38,820 nt of DNA from Desulfurellaceae bacterium (GTDB taxonomy: Bacteria > Campylobacterota_A > Desulfurellia > Desulfurellales > Hippeaceae), in contig WFYS01000108.1 in assembly GCA_015490005.1 (NCBI GenBank), positions 1 to 38,820 on the forward strand, written 5' to 3'. This document shows positions 1 to 8,583 of the stretch, in pieces; within the stretch, counting starts at the first letter, position 1; each line of letters begins with the position of its first letter. The position numbers and the translations under genes are program-made. The notes under the pieces were generated by a model, which did no database searches, was not told the DNA's origin, and saw only the letters and a list, made by a program, of their open reading frames with translations.

Positions 1-371
1 AACGTTGTTGCGCTTTTAAACGCAAAATCCATAAGCTTTCTGTTTTTTAAAAGTTTGGACATTACCTTTTTGTACGTGGGCAAACCGTGTTGCTTTATGA
101 CCTCATGGCGTGCAATTTCTACGATTGTGTCTGTCTCTGAATTATTGGGGCAGGATTCAACGCATGTTGTACAGAGTAGGCATTTGTATAGGTAATCTTT
201 GGCTGTTTCTTCCCTAAAATCTATGTTGCCCTTAATGAGTTCGCTTAGAAGTGTGATATGTCCGCGTGCTACAAACGGTTCTGATTTCTCCTCTTTAAAA
301 ACAGGGCATACACTCCTGCAGATACCGCATTTAACGCACGATTCCCACGCTTGATACAATCTTTTGTCCAT
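1..371 (-). CDS. glcF: GlcF/LutA-like (Fe-S)-binding oxidoreductase subunit, partial
   Basis: This is the N-terminal 123 residues of a gene whose 3' end lies beyond the left edge. Two ferredoxin-type clusters are visible, beginning CVKCGICRSVCP near residue 12 and CLLCTTCVESCP near residue 54. This is the layout of GlcF-type subunits, which take electrons from a partner FAD dehydrogenase into the membrane chain. The ATG at 371-369 immediately follows the TAG stop (374-372) of the upstream glcD-like gene, so the two are translationally coupled. The family is clear. The substrate (glycolate, D-lactate or another 2-hydroxyacid) cannot be told from the sequence, and the CCG domains that would help lie outside the window. 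Confidence 0.85.
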   Translation of the reverse strand, partial: MDKRLYQAWESCVKCGICRSVCPVFKEEKSEPFVARGHITLLSELIKGNIDFREETAKDYLYKCLLCTTCVESCPNNSETDTIVEIARHEVIKQHGLPTYKKVMSKLLKNRKLMDFAFKSATT

Positions 372-1742
372 CTATAGCCTCATTTTGTGTGGATTGATTA
401 TGTTGTTTGGGTCAAACGCTTTTTTTATCCTCCTCAACAGCTCGATTTGTGTTCTACCCAACTGTTTTTCCAAAAAGTCCTGTTTTGTTATGCCTACGCC
501 GTGTTCTCCTGTTATTGAACCTCCCAACTTTATGCATTCGCTAAAAACCTCTTCCATTGCGCGATTGGCCTTTTTTGTTTCATCTGCGCTATCTGTGTGA
601 TACATTATGTTCACGTGTATGTTGCCGTCCCCAGCATGGCCGAAATTTACTATTGGCAAGTCGTATTTTTTTGAAATTTTCTCCAAGCGTTCAATCATTT
701 CTGCCAGTTTTGATCGTGGTACAACGATGTCTTCATTGAGTTTACCGTCTGCTATGCGTTTTAGTGTGGGCGATATTGTTCTTCGTGCAAACCATATTTT
801 CCCTTCCTCTTCGGCATTCTTGGCTACAAAAAAGGAAATAACCGATTTGTTGTTTTTTGCCAATTGTTCTATCTTTTGTGTCTGCAGTTCAACCTCTGCT
901 CTGTTTCCATCAATTTCAATGATCAATATGGCATCTGCTTCTGGTAGATTCACATTTGTGGCATCTTTAACCGTTTTTATTGCGAATTTATCGACAAACT
1001 CTATGGCAACTGGGATAACGCCGGATAAAAGGATTTTGTTGACCATTGCTGCGGCTTCCCTCATGTTGTCAAACACGATTTGCAAGGTTTTTTTAGCTTC
1101 TGGCAAGGGATGAAGTTTTAGAAGTGCCCTCGTGACAATTGCCAATGTCCCTTCGCTTCCAACAATTAGATCGACAAGATCATATCCTGCCACATCCTTG
1201 ATATTCTTTGATCCAACGGTTATTACGCTGCCATCTGCCAAGATCAATTCCAATCCCTTAACCCAATCCTTCATAACGCCGTACTTTACGGCCCTTGGAC
1301 CACCGGCGTTTTCTGCTATGTTTCCGCCGATGGTTGAAAATTTCCAACTTGATGGATCGGGCGGAAAGAACAGTCCGTAGGGCTTTACGTATTCCTGTAG
1401 ATCCCAGTTGACCATTCCGGCCTCAACCCATATCATCATGTTTTCCAAATCCAACTCTATAACTCTATCCATTTTTTCCAAAGATAAACATATGCCGCCA
1501 TCGACGTTCAAAGCTCCACCCGTGAAACCACTGCCCCAACCACGAGGCACAACGGGTATTTTGTATTTGTTGGCGATTTTCATTAACTCTGAAATTTCCC
1601 GTGTGTTTTCCACCAGTATGACCACATCGGGTAAATACATCCTTTGTGTGGCATCGTATGAGTATTGAATGCGACTTAGTTTATCAGTTAAGCACCTATC
1701 TTTAAAAATCTTTTTTATCTTTTTTATTGCATCGGTTTCCAT
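372..1742 (-). CDS. glcD: GlcD-type FAD-linked 2-hydroxyacid dehydrogenase
   Basis: FAD-binding type-4 (VAO fold) oxidase of 456 residues from the ATG at 1742. The PP-loop PRGWGSGFTGGALN, the segment GGNIAENAGGPRAVKYG, the C-terminal GHAGDGNIHVNI and GEHGVGITK are all hallmarks of the GlcD/D-lactate dehydrogenase family. It oxidises a 2-hydroxyacid to a 2-oxoacid and passes electrons to the Fe-S protein encoded directly downstream. An in-frame TTG at 1763 would add seven residues, but a TATAAT-like hexamer (rc of 1754-1759) lies between it and the ATG and there is no Shine-Dalgarno, so I prefer the ATG and a nearly leaderless transcript. Substrate is unassigned. Confidence 0.88.
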   Translation of the reverse strand: METDAIKKIKKIFKDRCLTDKLSRIQYSYDATQRMYLPDVVILVENTREISELMKIANKYKIPVVPRGWGSGFTGGALNVDGGICLSLEKMDRVIELDLENMMIWVEAGMVNWDLQEYVKPYGLFFPPDPSSWKFSTIGGNIAENAGGPRAVKYGVMKDWVKGLELILADGSVITVGSKNIKDVAGYDLVDLIVGSEGTLAIVTRALLKLHPLPEAKKTLQIVFDNMREAAAMVNKILLSGVIPVAIEFVDKFAIKTVKDATNVNLPEADAILIIEIDGNRAEVELQTQKIEQLAKNNKSVISFFVAKNAEEEGKIWFARRTISPTLKRIADGKLNEDIVVPRSKLAEMIERLEKISKKYDLPIVNFGHAGDGNIHVNIMYHTDSADETKKANRAMEEVFSECIKLGGSITGEHGVGITKQDFLEKQLGRTQIELLRRIKKAFDPNNIINPHKMRL

Positions 1743-1844
1743 AATAGTTGGAATTATACACAATCAAGGATTTTTTTCTATAAGAAAAAAGTGGTTCCGA
1801 ATGTGTTATTAAGTGCTTTAAGAAATGTTATTAAAAAACAAACA

Positions 1845-1907
1845 ACTCAAGCGGTAATTTTTGGTATATAGCAGGCTAGGGCAAGCCGTAAATTGAGGTG
1901 TTTGAGT
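1845..1907. other. Intergenic segment with nested inverted repeats
   Basis: The 225-base gap 1743-1967 holds the glcD promoter region, this segment and the terminator at 1931-1960. ACTCAA (1845-1850) can pair with TTGAGT (1902-1907), AATTT (1856-1860) with AAATT (1890-1894), and GGCT (1874-1877) with AGCC (1884-1887), giving a nested three-helix fold. No ORF covers it. The helices are short, so this is only a candidate structured RNA or leader. Confidence 0.2.
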
Positions 1908-1930
1908 GCTTAAAAAGAAAAGAAGTGTAA

Positions 1931-1960
1931 AAAAATAAAAGAGGGGAGAGCCCCCTCTTC
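1931..1960 (-). terminator. Rho-independent terminator of the lipoprotein gene
   Basis: GAGGGG (1941-1946) pairs with CCCCTC (1952-1957), extended by an AA/TT pair, around a five-base loop. Read on the minus strand it is followed by a T-rich run (positions 1940 down to 1931). It lies just past the stop codon of the minus-strand gene ending at 1968. Confidence 0.85.
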
Positions 1961-1967
1961 TATTGTG

Positions 1968-4844
1968 TTATTGAGAGTTTGCTGCCTTTATATAGAAGAT
2001 CTTACGATTGTTAAGATAAGAAATGCCGTATAATGTATTGCTAATCAAAAGCATAGGCTTTATTCTCCAAATAATTGTTCCACTTCCTGCAGGTTTTCTT
2101 GATTGTTGTCTTTTGCCAAAACCTTCTTGATCGCAACAATCATCCGAAGAGTATAGAATAAATCTATTTAGAGAGGTATAGCTAAAGATGTTTTGATTGT
2201 AATCTTCTGCAGGAATAGCAAACAGGTTTAAATAACCCATATTCATTCCGTAGCCAGACGGTATAGCAACAAAACCTGATGAATCTGCAAAAACAGATAA
2301 GTTATCCTCCTTATTATATATAAACGGCTTGAAAGATGAACATTGCAAGGATGAGCTGTTATCTGTTGTGTTAAATTTAAATTCACAATTGTCAATAATA
2401 TTTTTATTCTTCCTTTCAACGTTAATTATATAATGAACTGTTTTTATATTGCTTGGTTGAGTTGAAGTTTCGGGGACTCTTAGGAATTTTCCTCCAATTA
2501 CCGTATCATAGCTGCTGTTATCATTTATTAATCCTATTGCTTTTAAGAAAGTTTTGTTGTCGTTTTGGCTTAACTTATAGAGCAATAGATTTCCTGGCGT
2601 TAAAATGGAGAGCATTTTACCGTCTTGAGAAACAGAAATATCAAATACATTGTCTTCCATTTCCATTATGAAAGTGGCGTTATCAAGCGGTTGAATATCT
2701 CTTTTATCATATTCCGTATTAGGTATTTTTAGAGAGTATATATCGTTATCGGAGCTCGTATATATGTATAATTTATTTGTAGCTGGAGAGAATGATAAAA
2801 TAGAAGTACCATATTGATCTATATCTATATTTGCTGGAAGAATAAACTTTTTGTATCTTTGGTTTTGTAGGTCAATTTTATATAATTCCTGATCTGTAAC
2901 TGCAAACATTAAAGAGCCGTCTTTTGTTATTGTATATGATTTAGGGAGCTCATCCATAGATATAGACAAGCTTCCGTTATCCAAACTTGGTATTTTCAGA
3001 GATTTAAGGAAGTAACCGCTCCCATTTCTAAAGGTTATGTATAGGAGGGAATTGTCGGGTGATTTTGCAAGAAGAGAAAGTGAATCCGTAATATTATCGC
3101 CAACTATCTTTGATTTTAAGGCAGTTGAACTTGGCAGCTCTATCTTGCTTGCCATGTACGAATCTATAATAATTAAATTACTGTCAGTTGTAATGTAAAT
3201 CGTTCCATCTTTTGCAAGCATATTTTCAATCTCAGTGCCTGGGGGAAACTTGATAGCCGTTTTTTCGTCTTGATAAGTCTTTTTGTCTATTATGTGTAGG
3301 CTGTAACTGGATGATGCAATCCTGTCCTTTCCTCTATGCGAACTATCTGTACCAATATAGTAATAGTTGTTTGAATCGCATGCAGCCGCTTTGACAATAT
3401 TTTTGTCTGCAAATTTCTTGATAACACTTTTGTTGTCGGCATCTATTAAATACAAACCGTCATTTGTTGATGCAAGGAGTTTTGTGTTTGAGTTACACAT
3501 AGAGACATCTTGTGCGTCTATTGCGCTACCATCATACAATATTTGTTTTAGAAGACTTGTTCCTTTCGATGAATTATCATAGTAAAATAGACCTTTATCT
3601 ATGATGTAAATAGTGCCATTCGCCGAAACTTTTATTGTTGTATCTGTGCTGATGCCTGTTAAGTCTGCGAATATGGGGCTTGGCGAAGATGTCTTCCATA
3701 AAGTATAAGAATTAGTACCTCCAGTTTTATTGTCAATAAGATAGTAGATTGTGTTATTTGCTTGAGTCATACTGATAATGCTGTAGCTTGATTTATCATC
3801 TGTTTGGCATTGTTCACCAAACTTTTCCAAAGAACCGCCATCGAGTTTTATTCTGTAAACGCCTGAGCAGCTTTGATTTATAGTGTCTGTTGTAGTATTT
3901 ACAGCCAGATAGATGTATCCATTATAGATAAAGCCATCTTTAGTTAATTTATAAGTGCGATTATCTCCTTTGAATTGTTCTGTTAAATCTATGGTTGTGT
4001 TGTCAAAACTATAATTATCAGAACTCATTTTTTCTATATTCAGCATTACATCTTCATTGGTGTCATTATCATACGTGTAGTATAGATAAAAGGTGTTGTT
4101 GTCTATATCTATACCGCCGTCACCTTCTTCTTCTGTTAACTGCTTTTTGTATAGAATTGGAGATGTAACTGGTGCTCCGTTTTTTATTTCGTTTATCAAA
4201 TTAAACCAACCTTTTTGATATTTTTTCCTCAACTTGTTTCTGTCTTTTACCGGATTGAATGTCAGTAAATCTTCCATAGTTGGCTTATGCGTTGAGTTAT
4301 CAAATATGTTGTTGATGGCATCCTGAATTGCGTTTGTTAGGTTATCAGGATTTCCAAACTGAGATTTAACAGCACTGCAAACCATATCGCTGATTGGTGT
4401 AACCTTTATTTCATCAAGCCCTTGAACTTCATCTCCTTTTGCAATAAGGCACAGTGTTCCATAATTAGGTGAAGCATTGTCATCCTTTATTCCGTCATCG
4501 TTAGAGTCGTAATCCATACCACCACTTACTTCATAAACGTACCAATCGTTCGGATTTAGTTCGTTTTGGTAGGAGTTAAAGTATCCGATTTTATCCAGTG
4601 TTGCGCCTTTAGATGTTGTTGTTGTGTGAATTAGAACTTTTGTTCCGTTATCCAATAAATGATACACTTTAACCGTTGCTCCACCCAGAGGTCCCAAAGT
4701 CGCCTGAGCTTTTTGAGATGTTTGTGGAGTTGGAGATGGTGATGGTGATGGTGGTGAAGATGTACCCCCACTACCTCCACAGGAATATAAAGCAAGCCCT
4801 AAAGACAAAAATAGAACAAAAAACAACCAAATCTTGCGTTTCAT
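1968..4844 (-). CDS. Large secreted lipoprotein with beta-propeller-like repeats
   Basis: A 958-residue exported lipoprotein of unknown function. The start at 4844 is set by GGAGGT (4848-4853), giving MKRKIWLFF, a hydrophobic core and a lipobox ending LYSC followed by Gly/Ser/Pro-rich linker. An upstream in-frame ATG at 4901 would bury this signal peptide behind 19 residues. After the linker, residues of about 45-130 look like a carboxypeptidase-regulatory/Ig-like fold with an acidic Ca-binding-type loop (DYDSNDDGIKDD). The remainder is a long run of beta-rich segments resembling propeller blades, for example KDGTIYIT, SNDNDIYSL-like and SQDGKMLSIL elements. It stands alone with its own promoter and terminator. 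A surface adhesin or sensor is possible; no enzymatic motif is evident. Confidence 0.75.
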   Translation of the reverse strand: MKRKIWLFFVLFLSLGLALYSCGGSGGTSSPPSPSPSPTPQTSQKAQATLGPLGGATVKVYHLLDNGTKVLIHTTTTSKGATLDKIGYFNSYQNELNPNDWYVYEVSGGMDYDSNDDGIKDDNASPNYGTLCLIAKGDEVQGLDEIKVTPISDMVCSAVKSQFGNPDNLTNAIQDAINNIFDNSTHKPTMEDLLTFNPVKDRNKLRKKYQKGWFNLINEIKNGAPVTSPILYKKQLTEEEGDGGIDIDNNTFYLYYTYDNDTNEDVMLNIEKMSSDNYSFDNTTIDLTEQFKGDNRTYKLTKDGFIYNGYIYLAVNTTTDTINQSCSGVYRIKLDGGSLEKFGEQCQTDDKSSYSIISMTQANNTIYYLIDNKTGGTNSYTLWKTSSPSPIFADLTGISTDTTIKVSANGTIYIIDKGLFYYDNSSKGTSLLKQILYDGSAIDAQDVSMCNSNTKLLASTNDGLYLIDADNKSVIKKFADKNIVKAAACDSNNYYYIGTDSSHRGKDRIASSSYSLHIIDKKTYQDEKTAIKFPPGTEIENMLAKDGTIYITTDSNLIIIDSYMASKIELPSSTALKSKIVGDNITDSLSLLAKSPDNSLLYITFRNGSGYFLKSLKIPSLDNGSLSISMDELPKSYTITKDGSLMFAVTDQELYKIDLQNQRYKKFILPANIDIDQYGTSILSFSPATNKLYIYTSSDNDIYSLKIPNTEYDKRDIQPLDNATFIMEMEDNVFDISVSQDGKMLSILTPGNLLLYKLSQNDNKTFLKAIGLINDNSSYDTVIGGKFLRVPETSTQPSNIKTVHYIINVERKNKNIIDNCEFKFNTTDNSSSLQCSSFKPFIYNKEDNLSVFADSSGFVAIPSGYGMNMGYLNLFAIPAEDYNQNIFSYTSLNRFILYSSDDCCDQEGFGKRQQSRKPAGSGTIIWRIKPMLLISNTLYGISYLNNRKIFYIKAANSQ

Positions 4845-4918
4845 AAAACCTCCAATACTAAAAATTTTAGATTTTTGGTGATAGCCTTCTTTTCTTAGCA
4901 TCTCCCCTATTTTTAAAA

Positions 4919-4947
4919 AATATATAATTAATTAATTATAATGTCAA
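4919..4947 (-). promoter_or_regulatory. Sigma-70-type promoter of the lipoprotein gene
   Basis: On the minus strand, TTGACA (4947-4942), a 17-base AT-rich spacer and TATATT (4924-4919). This is a near-consensus promoter giving a leader of about 68 bases before the ATG at 4844. Confidence 0.75.
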
Positions 4948-5239
4948 TATTTTTAGTGCATGGATTACATGTGTCTAACTTGTTTAACAATATTGTACTT
5001 TTTCTTTCGGATTAATTTCAATCATCAACTTGAATTATTTCTTCAATTGTGTAAAAATTAAATCATGCATGTGTGTTTTTTCTAAAGTTTAGCTAATGCT
5101 CGGCATTTTCTTTGGTTTTGAAGGGTTTATTTTTTAAAGAAGGGATGCAGCGTATATCCCATATCCCTTTTAAGGACAACACAGGTAATTTTACAATTCC
5201 TTTATTGCTTGGCGAGTGTAGAAAAGTGTGGAGGTTATT
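4948..5239. other. Intergenic region, mostly unassigned
   Basis: About 290 bases upstream of the nucleoside phosphorylase gene. It has AT-rich stretches, the octamer CATGCATG (5063-5070 region) and a 36-codon reading frame (5145-5255) lacking a properly spaced ribosome site. I see no convincing promoter or RNA here, although the downstream operon must be transcribed from this region. Confidence 0.4.
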
Positions 5240-6049
5240 GTGTATAACAAACTGAAGAGAACAGCAGATTTTCTTATAGATAGGGTTGGTAAAATAGACG
5301 TTGCCATAATTACAGGCACAGGCATTGATGTGAACTTGAGTGGCAATAAAATTTTTGAGATAAGCTACAGTGAAGTACCAAATATTCCCACACCGTCTAC
5401 AAAATCTCACAAAGGATATTTTTCTTTTTTAAAAAAGGGCAATCTTAAGATCGCTATAGCCTACGGTAGGTTTCATTACTATGAGAGATACTCCATGCAA
5501 GAGGTTGTGTTTTTGCCTCGTGTTTTGGGTTTGGCGGGTGCTAAGCTTGTGATTTTGACAAACGCCGCTGGCGGCTTGAACCCCATGTTTGAAAAGGGCG
5601 ATCTTATGATTGTTAGAGATCACATTAATATGATGGGTGCAAATCCGTTAAAAGGTGATAATATAGATGAGCTTGGCGAGAAATTTCCCGATATGAGTGA
5701 GCCATACAGCAAGGCGTACATTGAGAAGATAAAGAAGGTTGCGTTTTTATCAGGGGTTGATTTGAAAGAGGGTGTGTATGTGGGTGTTGCCGGTCCTTCA
5801 ATGGAGACACCAGCAGAAACCCGTTTCTTTAGACTTATAGGTGGTGATGCCATTGGCATGTCAACAGTTCCCGAAGTAATTTCACTAAACCACATGGGTA
5901 TAAAACCCGTTGCAATATCTATTATAACAAACGTCAACAGGCCTGATTGCATGGAGCCTGCGCCTATTGATGCTGTAATAGAGTCATCAAGTAAGGCAAG
6001 TGATAGGTTAAGCTTGATTTTAGATAAATTTTTAGAGGAAGGCTTATGA
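5240..6049 (+). CDS. Purine nucleoside phosphorylase / MTI phosphorylase family
   Basis: Trimeric PNP/MTAP-family enzyme of 269 residues that splits purine nucleosides with phosphate. GGAGG at 5230-5234 sits five bases before a GTG at 5240, so I use that start rather than the GTG at 5228. Family features include HKGYFSFL, the TNAAGGLNP loop, VRDHINMMG, VAGPSMETPAET and GMSTVPEV. Glu193 and Asn231 match the Glu/Asn pair that selects 6-oxopurines in PNP; adenine-specific MTA phosphorylases carry other residues there. With the overlapping deaminase gene this suggests methylthioinosine, inosine or guanosine as substrate rather than MTA. First gene of the run that continues through mtaD, ispE and spoVG. 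Confidence 0.85.
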   Translation: MYNKLKRTADFLIDRVGKIDVAIITGTGIDVNLSGNKIFEISYSEVPNIPTPSTKSHKGYFSFLKKGNLKIAIAYGRFHYYERYSMQEVVFLPRVLGLAGAKLVILTNAAGGLNPMFEKGDLMIVRDHINMMGANPLKGDNIDELGEKFPDMSEPYSKAYIEKIKKVAFLSGVDLKEGVYVGVAGPSMETPAETRFFRLIGGDAIGMSTVPEVISLNHMGIKPVAISIITNVNRPDCMEPAPIDAVIESSSKASDRLSLILDKFLEEGL

Positions 6050-7305
6050 GTATTTTAATAAAGAACGGCTATTGCATTGATGGTTTTAAAGAGGGGTATT
6101 TTGATCTGCTTATTGAGGGAAACAGGATTAAAAAAATAGGAAAAATTGATAAAGATGTAGATAGTGTGATAGATGCGAAGGATTGCCTTGTAATGCCGGC
6201 TTTCTGTAATGCGCACACACATCTTGCAATGAGCCTTTTTCGCGGTATGGCAGATGACCTTGAACTGATGGAGTGGCTTGAGAAACATATATTTCCTGCC
6301 GAGGCAAGGTATGTGAACCCGGAGACGGTTTATAAATGCTCAAAACTATCCATGCTTGAGGCAATTAGAAGCGGTGCATCATGCTTTTTTGATATGTACT
6401 TCTTCGAAGAAGAGGTTGTCAAAGCTGCTTTGGATGTTGGCATGCGTGGAGTTGTTGGCGAGGGAGTTGTGGATTTTAAGACGCCATCATGTGGTTCACC
6501 AAAGGAAGCTATAGAAAAAACGAAGTTATTGAAAGGCGAGTTTGAAAATAGCGGCCTAATAAGGGTATCTTATGCACCCCATTCGACTTATACGTTGTCT
6601 TTGGAAACACTAAAATTGGTCGCCGACAGTCTGGATAAGGAAGATATTGTTCATATTCACATAAATGAGAGTAAAAGAGAGATTGAGCTTGTAAAATCAC
6701 AGAAAGGTAAAAAGCCCGTTGAGGTATTAAAGGAAGTGGGTCTTTTGGGAGAACATACGTACATGGCACACTGTGTCGAGACGGACAATGATGATATTGA
6801 GCTGATAAAAGACGCTCAAGCAAAGGTCATAAATGTTCCACAAAGTAACCTGAAACTTGCAAGCGGTATAGCACCCATTCAAAGGATGCTTGATAGAGGT
6901 ATAGACGTTTTTATTGGTACGGATGGCTCGGCGAGCAACAACAATTTGGATATTATTGAAGAAATCAGGGTTGCATCCCTTGTTCAAAAGGTTAAGTTCA
7001 ACGAAAAGGCTTTAAAAGCCAAAGATGCATTTAGGATGCTTGTCAATTTCAATGGTCTTTTTGATGCCGGCAGGTTAGAGGAGGGTAAACTCGCAGACCT
7101 TGTGATAATTAAGCTTGATGGCCTTGAGGCGACGCCGATTTACAATCCTTACTCGTTTGTCGTTTACGCCCTAAACTCAAGGGATGTTAGGGATGTGATT
7201 ATAAACGGTAGAGTTATTTTAAGGAATGGCGAATTTGTGGGTGTGGACGAAGAGAAGATAAAATTTGAGGTTAAAGAGCTTGCCAAAGGGTTGGGTGGTT
7301 TATGA
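6046..7305 (+). CDS. mtaD: 5-methylthioadenosine/S-adenosylhomocysteine deaminase
   Basis: Amidohydrolase of 419 residues in the TrzN/ATZ/MtaD group, which hydrolytically deaminates the adenine ring of MTA and SAH. Metal and catalytic residues are in place: H57 and H59 (HTH), H205 and E208 (HINE), H242 and D293 (GTDGSASNNN). The segment HLAMSLFRGMADDLELMEWL is typical of this subfamily. It overlaps the phosphorylase gene by four bases (ATGA) and ispE by four bases, so all three are co-translated. The pairing suggests deamination to methylthioinosine followed by phosphorolysis. Related guanine or cytosine deaminases are less likely given the MtaD signature. Confidence 0.88.
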   Translation: MSILIKNGYCIDGFKEGYFDLLIEGNRIKKIGKIDKDVDSVIDAKDCLVMPAFCNAHTHLAMSLFRGMADDLELMEWLEKHIFPAEARYVNPETVYKCSKLSMLEAIRSGASCFFDMYFFEEEVVKAALDVGMRGVVGEGVVDFKTPSCGSPKEAIEKTKLLKGEFENSGLIRVSYAPHSTYTLSLETLKLVADSLDKEDIVHIHINESKREIELVKSQKGKKPVEVLKEVGLLGEHTYMAHCVETDNDDIELIKDAQAKVINVPQSNLKLASGIAPIQRMLDRGIDVFIGTDGSASNNNLDIIEEIRVASLVQKVKFNEKALKAKDAFRMLVNFNGLFDAGRLEEGKLADLVIIKLDGLEATPIYNPYSFVVYALNSRDVRDVIINGRVILRNGEFVGVDEEKIKFEVKELAKGLGGL

Positions 7306-8141
7306 TTTTAAAATCTTATGCAAAGATTAACTCAATTTTGTATGTTTTGGGTAAAAGGTCTGATGGATACCATGAACTTTATACACTGATGCATAAAATA
7401 GACCTATATGATTGGATTGAAATAAAGAAAAATGCATGTGGTTTAAGGGTAGAAACGAGTATCAATGAACTTAACAATAATGATAATTTGGCCTTTAAAG
7501 CCTCTCAATTGTTTTTTGAAAGAACGAGCATAAAGCCACAGGTTGATATTGAGATAGAAAAGCACATTCCAATAGGCGGTGGTTTAGGTGGTGGGAGTTC
7601 CAATGCTGGATATGTTTTAAGGGTTTTGAATGAGTTGTTTGATTATCCTTTATCAAACTCGGAGCTTTTCGAATTGGCCTCAAAAGTTGGTAGTGATGTG
7701 CCGTTTTTCCTTGTTGATGGATCTGCCATTGCAGAGGGTAGAGGAGAAAGGGTTAAGAAAGTGGATTGTAAGACGGATGGATATAGTGTTATTTTGGTTG
7801 TTCCGAATTTTGGTATTTCTACTGCAGGGGTTTATAAAAAATTCAGGTTGACAAACAATGAGGGTGTAAATAAAATGGCACTTACTATGAAAGGTGAGTG
7901 CAAGATGGTAGAAGTGGTTGCTCACCTGCACAATGACCTTGAGAGTGTTGTGTTGGAAGAATTTGGTCTTTTAAAAGAGATTAAGGAGCTTATGGTTGAA
8001 CATTTTGGTCGTGGGCTTGTATCTGGAAGTGGTTCAACGGTATTTTCAATTATTGGTTCGGAGGTGAAACAGAAGGGTAGGTTGGACGAGTTTTGTATGG
8101 CAGAAGGGTTTTTTTGTAAAAATTTAAAATTCGCAGACTAA
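7302..8141 (+). CDS. ispE: 4-diphosphocytidyl-2-C-methyl-D-erythritol kinase
   Basis: GHMP-family kinase of 279 residues that phosphorylates CDP-methylerythritol in the non-mevalonate isoprenoid pathway. The ATP-binding glycine loop is at residues about 91-103 (PIGGGLGGGSSNAG). Lys8 and Asp132 (GSDVPFFL) correspond to the catalytic pair of characterised IspE. Length is normal. The ATG overlaps the mtaD stop by four bases. The ispE-spoVG adjacency that follows is also common in other bacteria. Confidence 0.95.
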   Translation: MILKSYAKINSILYVLGKRSDGYHELYTLMHKIDLYDWIEIKKNACGLRVETSINELNNNDNLAFKASQLFFERTSIKPQVDIEIEKHIPIGGGLGGGSSNAGYVLRVLNELFDYPLSNSELFELASKVGSDVPFFLVDGSAIAEGRGERVKKVDCKTDGYSVILVVPNFGISTAGVYKKFRLTNNEGVNKMALTMKGECKMVEVVAHLHNDLESVVLEEFGLLKEIKELMVEHFGRGLVSGSGSTVFSIIGSEVKQKGRLDEFCMAEGFFCKNLKFAD

Positions 8142-8164
8142 GAGGTAAGGAAGGTAGAACGGTT

Positions 8165-8449
8165 ATGGAGATTACAGAGGTAAGGGTTAGCCCAATCGAA
8201 GGAGATGAAAAGTTAAAGGGTTTCGCAACGGTAATCTTTGACAATGAGTTTGTAGTTAGGGATTTGAAAATCATCAGTGGTCAAAAGGGATTGTTTGTGG
8301 CAATGCCTTCAAGGAAAATGAAAGATGGTAGCTTCAAAGATGTTGCCCATCCTTTGAATAATGAGATGAGGCGAAAACTTGAAGAGGCTGTGCTGAGCGA
8401 ATACGAAAAAGCTAAAGAAAACAAAAGCGGAGAAGAAGAGGAAGAATAA
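8165..8449 (+). CDS. spoVG: SpoVG family RNA/DNA-binding regulator
   Basis: A 94-residue SpoVG protein: MEITEVRVSPIEGDEKLKGF at the start, then FVVRDLKII, GLFVAMPSRKMKDG and DVAHPLN, followed by a charged helix and an acidic tail of five glutamates. SpoVG proteins are small site-specific nucleic-acid binders; the sporulation name is historical and this organism need not sporulate. It lies 23 bases after ispE and is followed by an intrinsic terminator, so it is the last gene of this operon. Confidence 0.95.
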   Translation: MEITEVRVSPIEGDEKLKGFATVIFDNEFVVRDLKIISGQKGLFVAMPSRKMKDGSFKDVAHPLNNEMRRKLEEAVLSEYEKAKENKSGEEEEE

Positions 8450-8454
8450 ATAGG

Positions 8455-8478
8455 CCACGGACTCAGTCCGTGGTTTTT
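8455..8478 (+). terminator. Intrinsic terminator after spoVG
   Basis: CCACGGAC (8455-8462) pairs perfectly with GTCCGTGG (8466-8473) around a three-base loop, followed by five T residues (8474-8478). Only six bases separate the T-tract from the mature 5' end of tRNA-Gln. Confidence 0.85.
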
Positions 8479-8484
8479 CAATGT

Positions 8485-8558
8485 TGGGGCGTAGCCAAGC
8501 GGTAAGGCAGAGGACTTTGGATCCTCGATCGCTGGTTCGAATCCAGCCGCCCCAGCCA
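8485..8558 (+). tRNA. tRNA-Gln (anticodon TTG)
   Basis: Cloverleaf with acceptor TGGGGCG (8485-8491) pairing with CGCCCCA (8548-8554), discriminator G, and CCA encoded at 8556-8558. The anticodon stem GAGGA/TCCTC encloses the loop CTTTGGA, with anticodon TTG at 8517-8519 reading CAA/CAG. The T arm contains GGTTCGAATCC. It ends 25 bases before prs and is probably on the same transcript. Confidence 0.97.
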
Positions 8559-8583
8559 AATCTTTATTTTTAAGGGGTATTAA

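Noticed and set aside
607-1113. 168-codon plus-strand frame opposite glcD
   Set aside because: Antisense shadow of a well-supported gene with clear FAD oxidase motifs; composition is not protein-like.
1740-1763. TTG at 1763 as the glcD start
   Set aside because: It would place a -10-like TATAAT inside the coding sequence; the ATG at 1742 fits family N-termini better.
5145-5255. 36-codon plus-strand reading frame beginning MQRISHIPF just upstream of the phosphorylase gene
   Set aside because: Its AAGAAGGG lies directly against the ATG with no usable spacing, it overlaps the true GTG start, and there is no supporting motif.
5093-5410. 105-codon minus-strand frame across the phosphorylase start
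   Set aside because: It overlaps the confirmed GTG start and N-terminus of the phosphorylase and has no motif.
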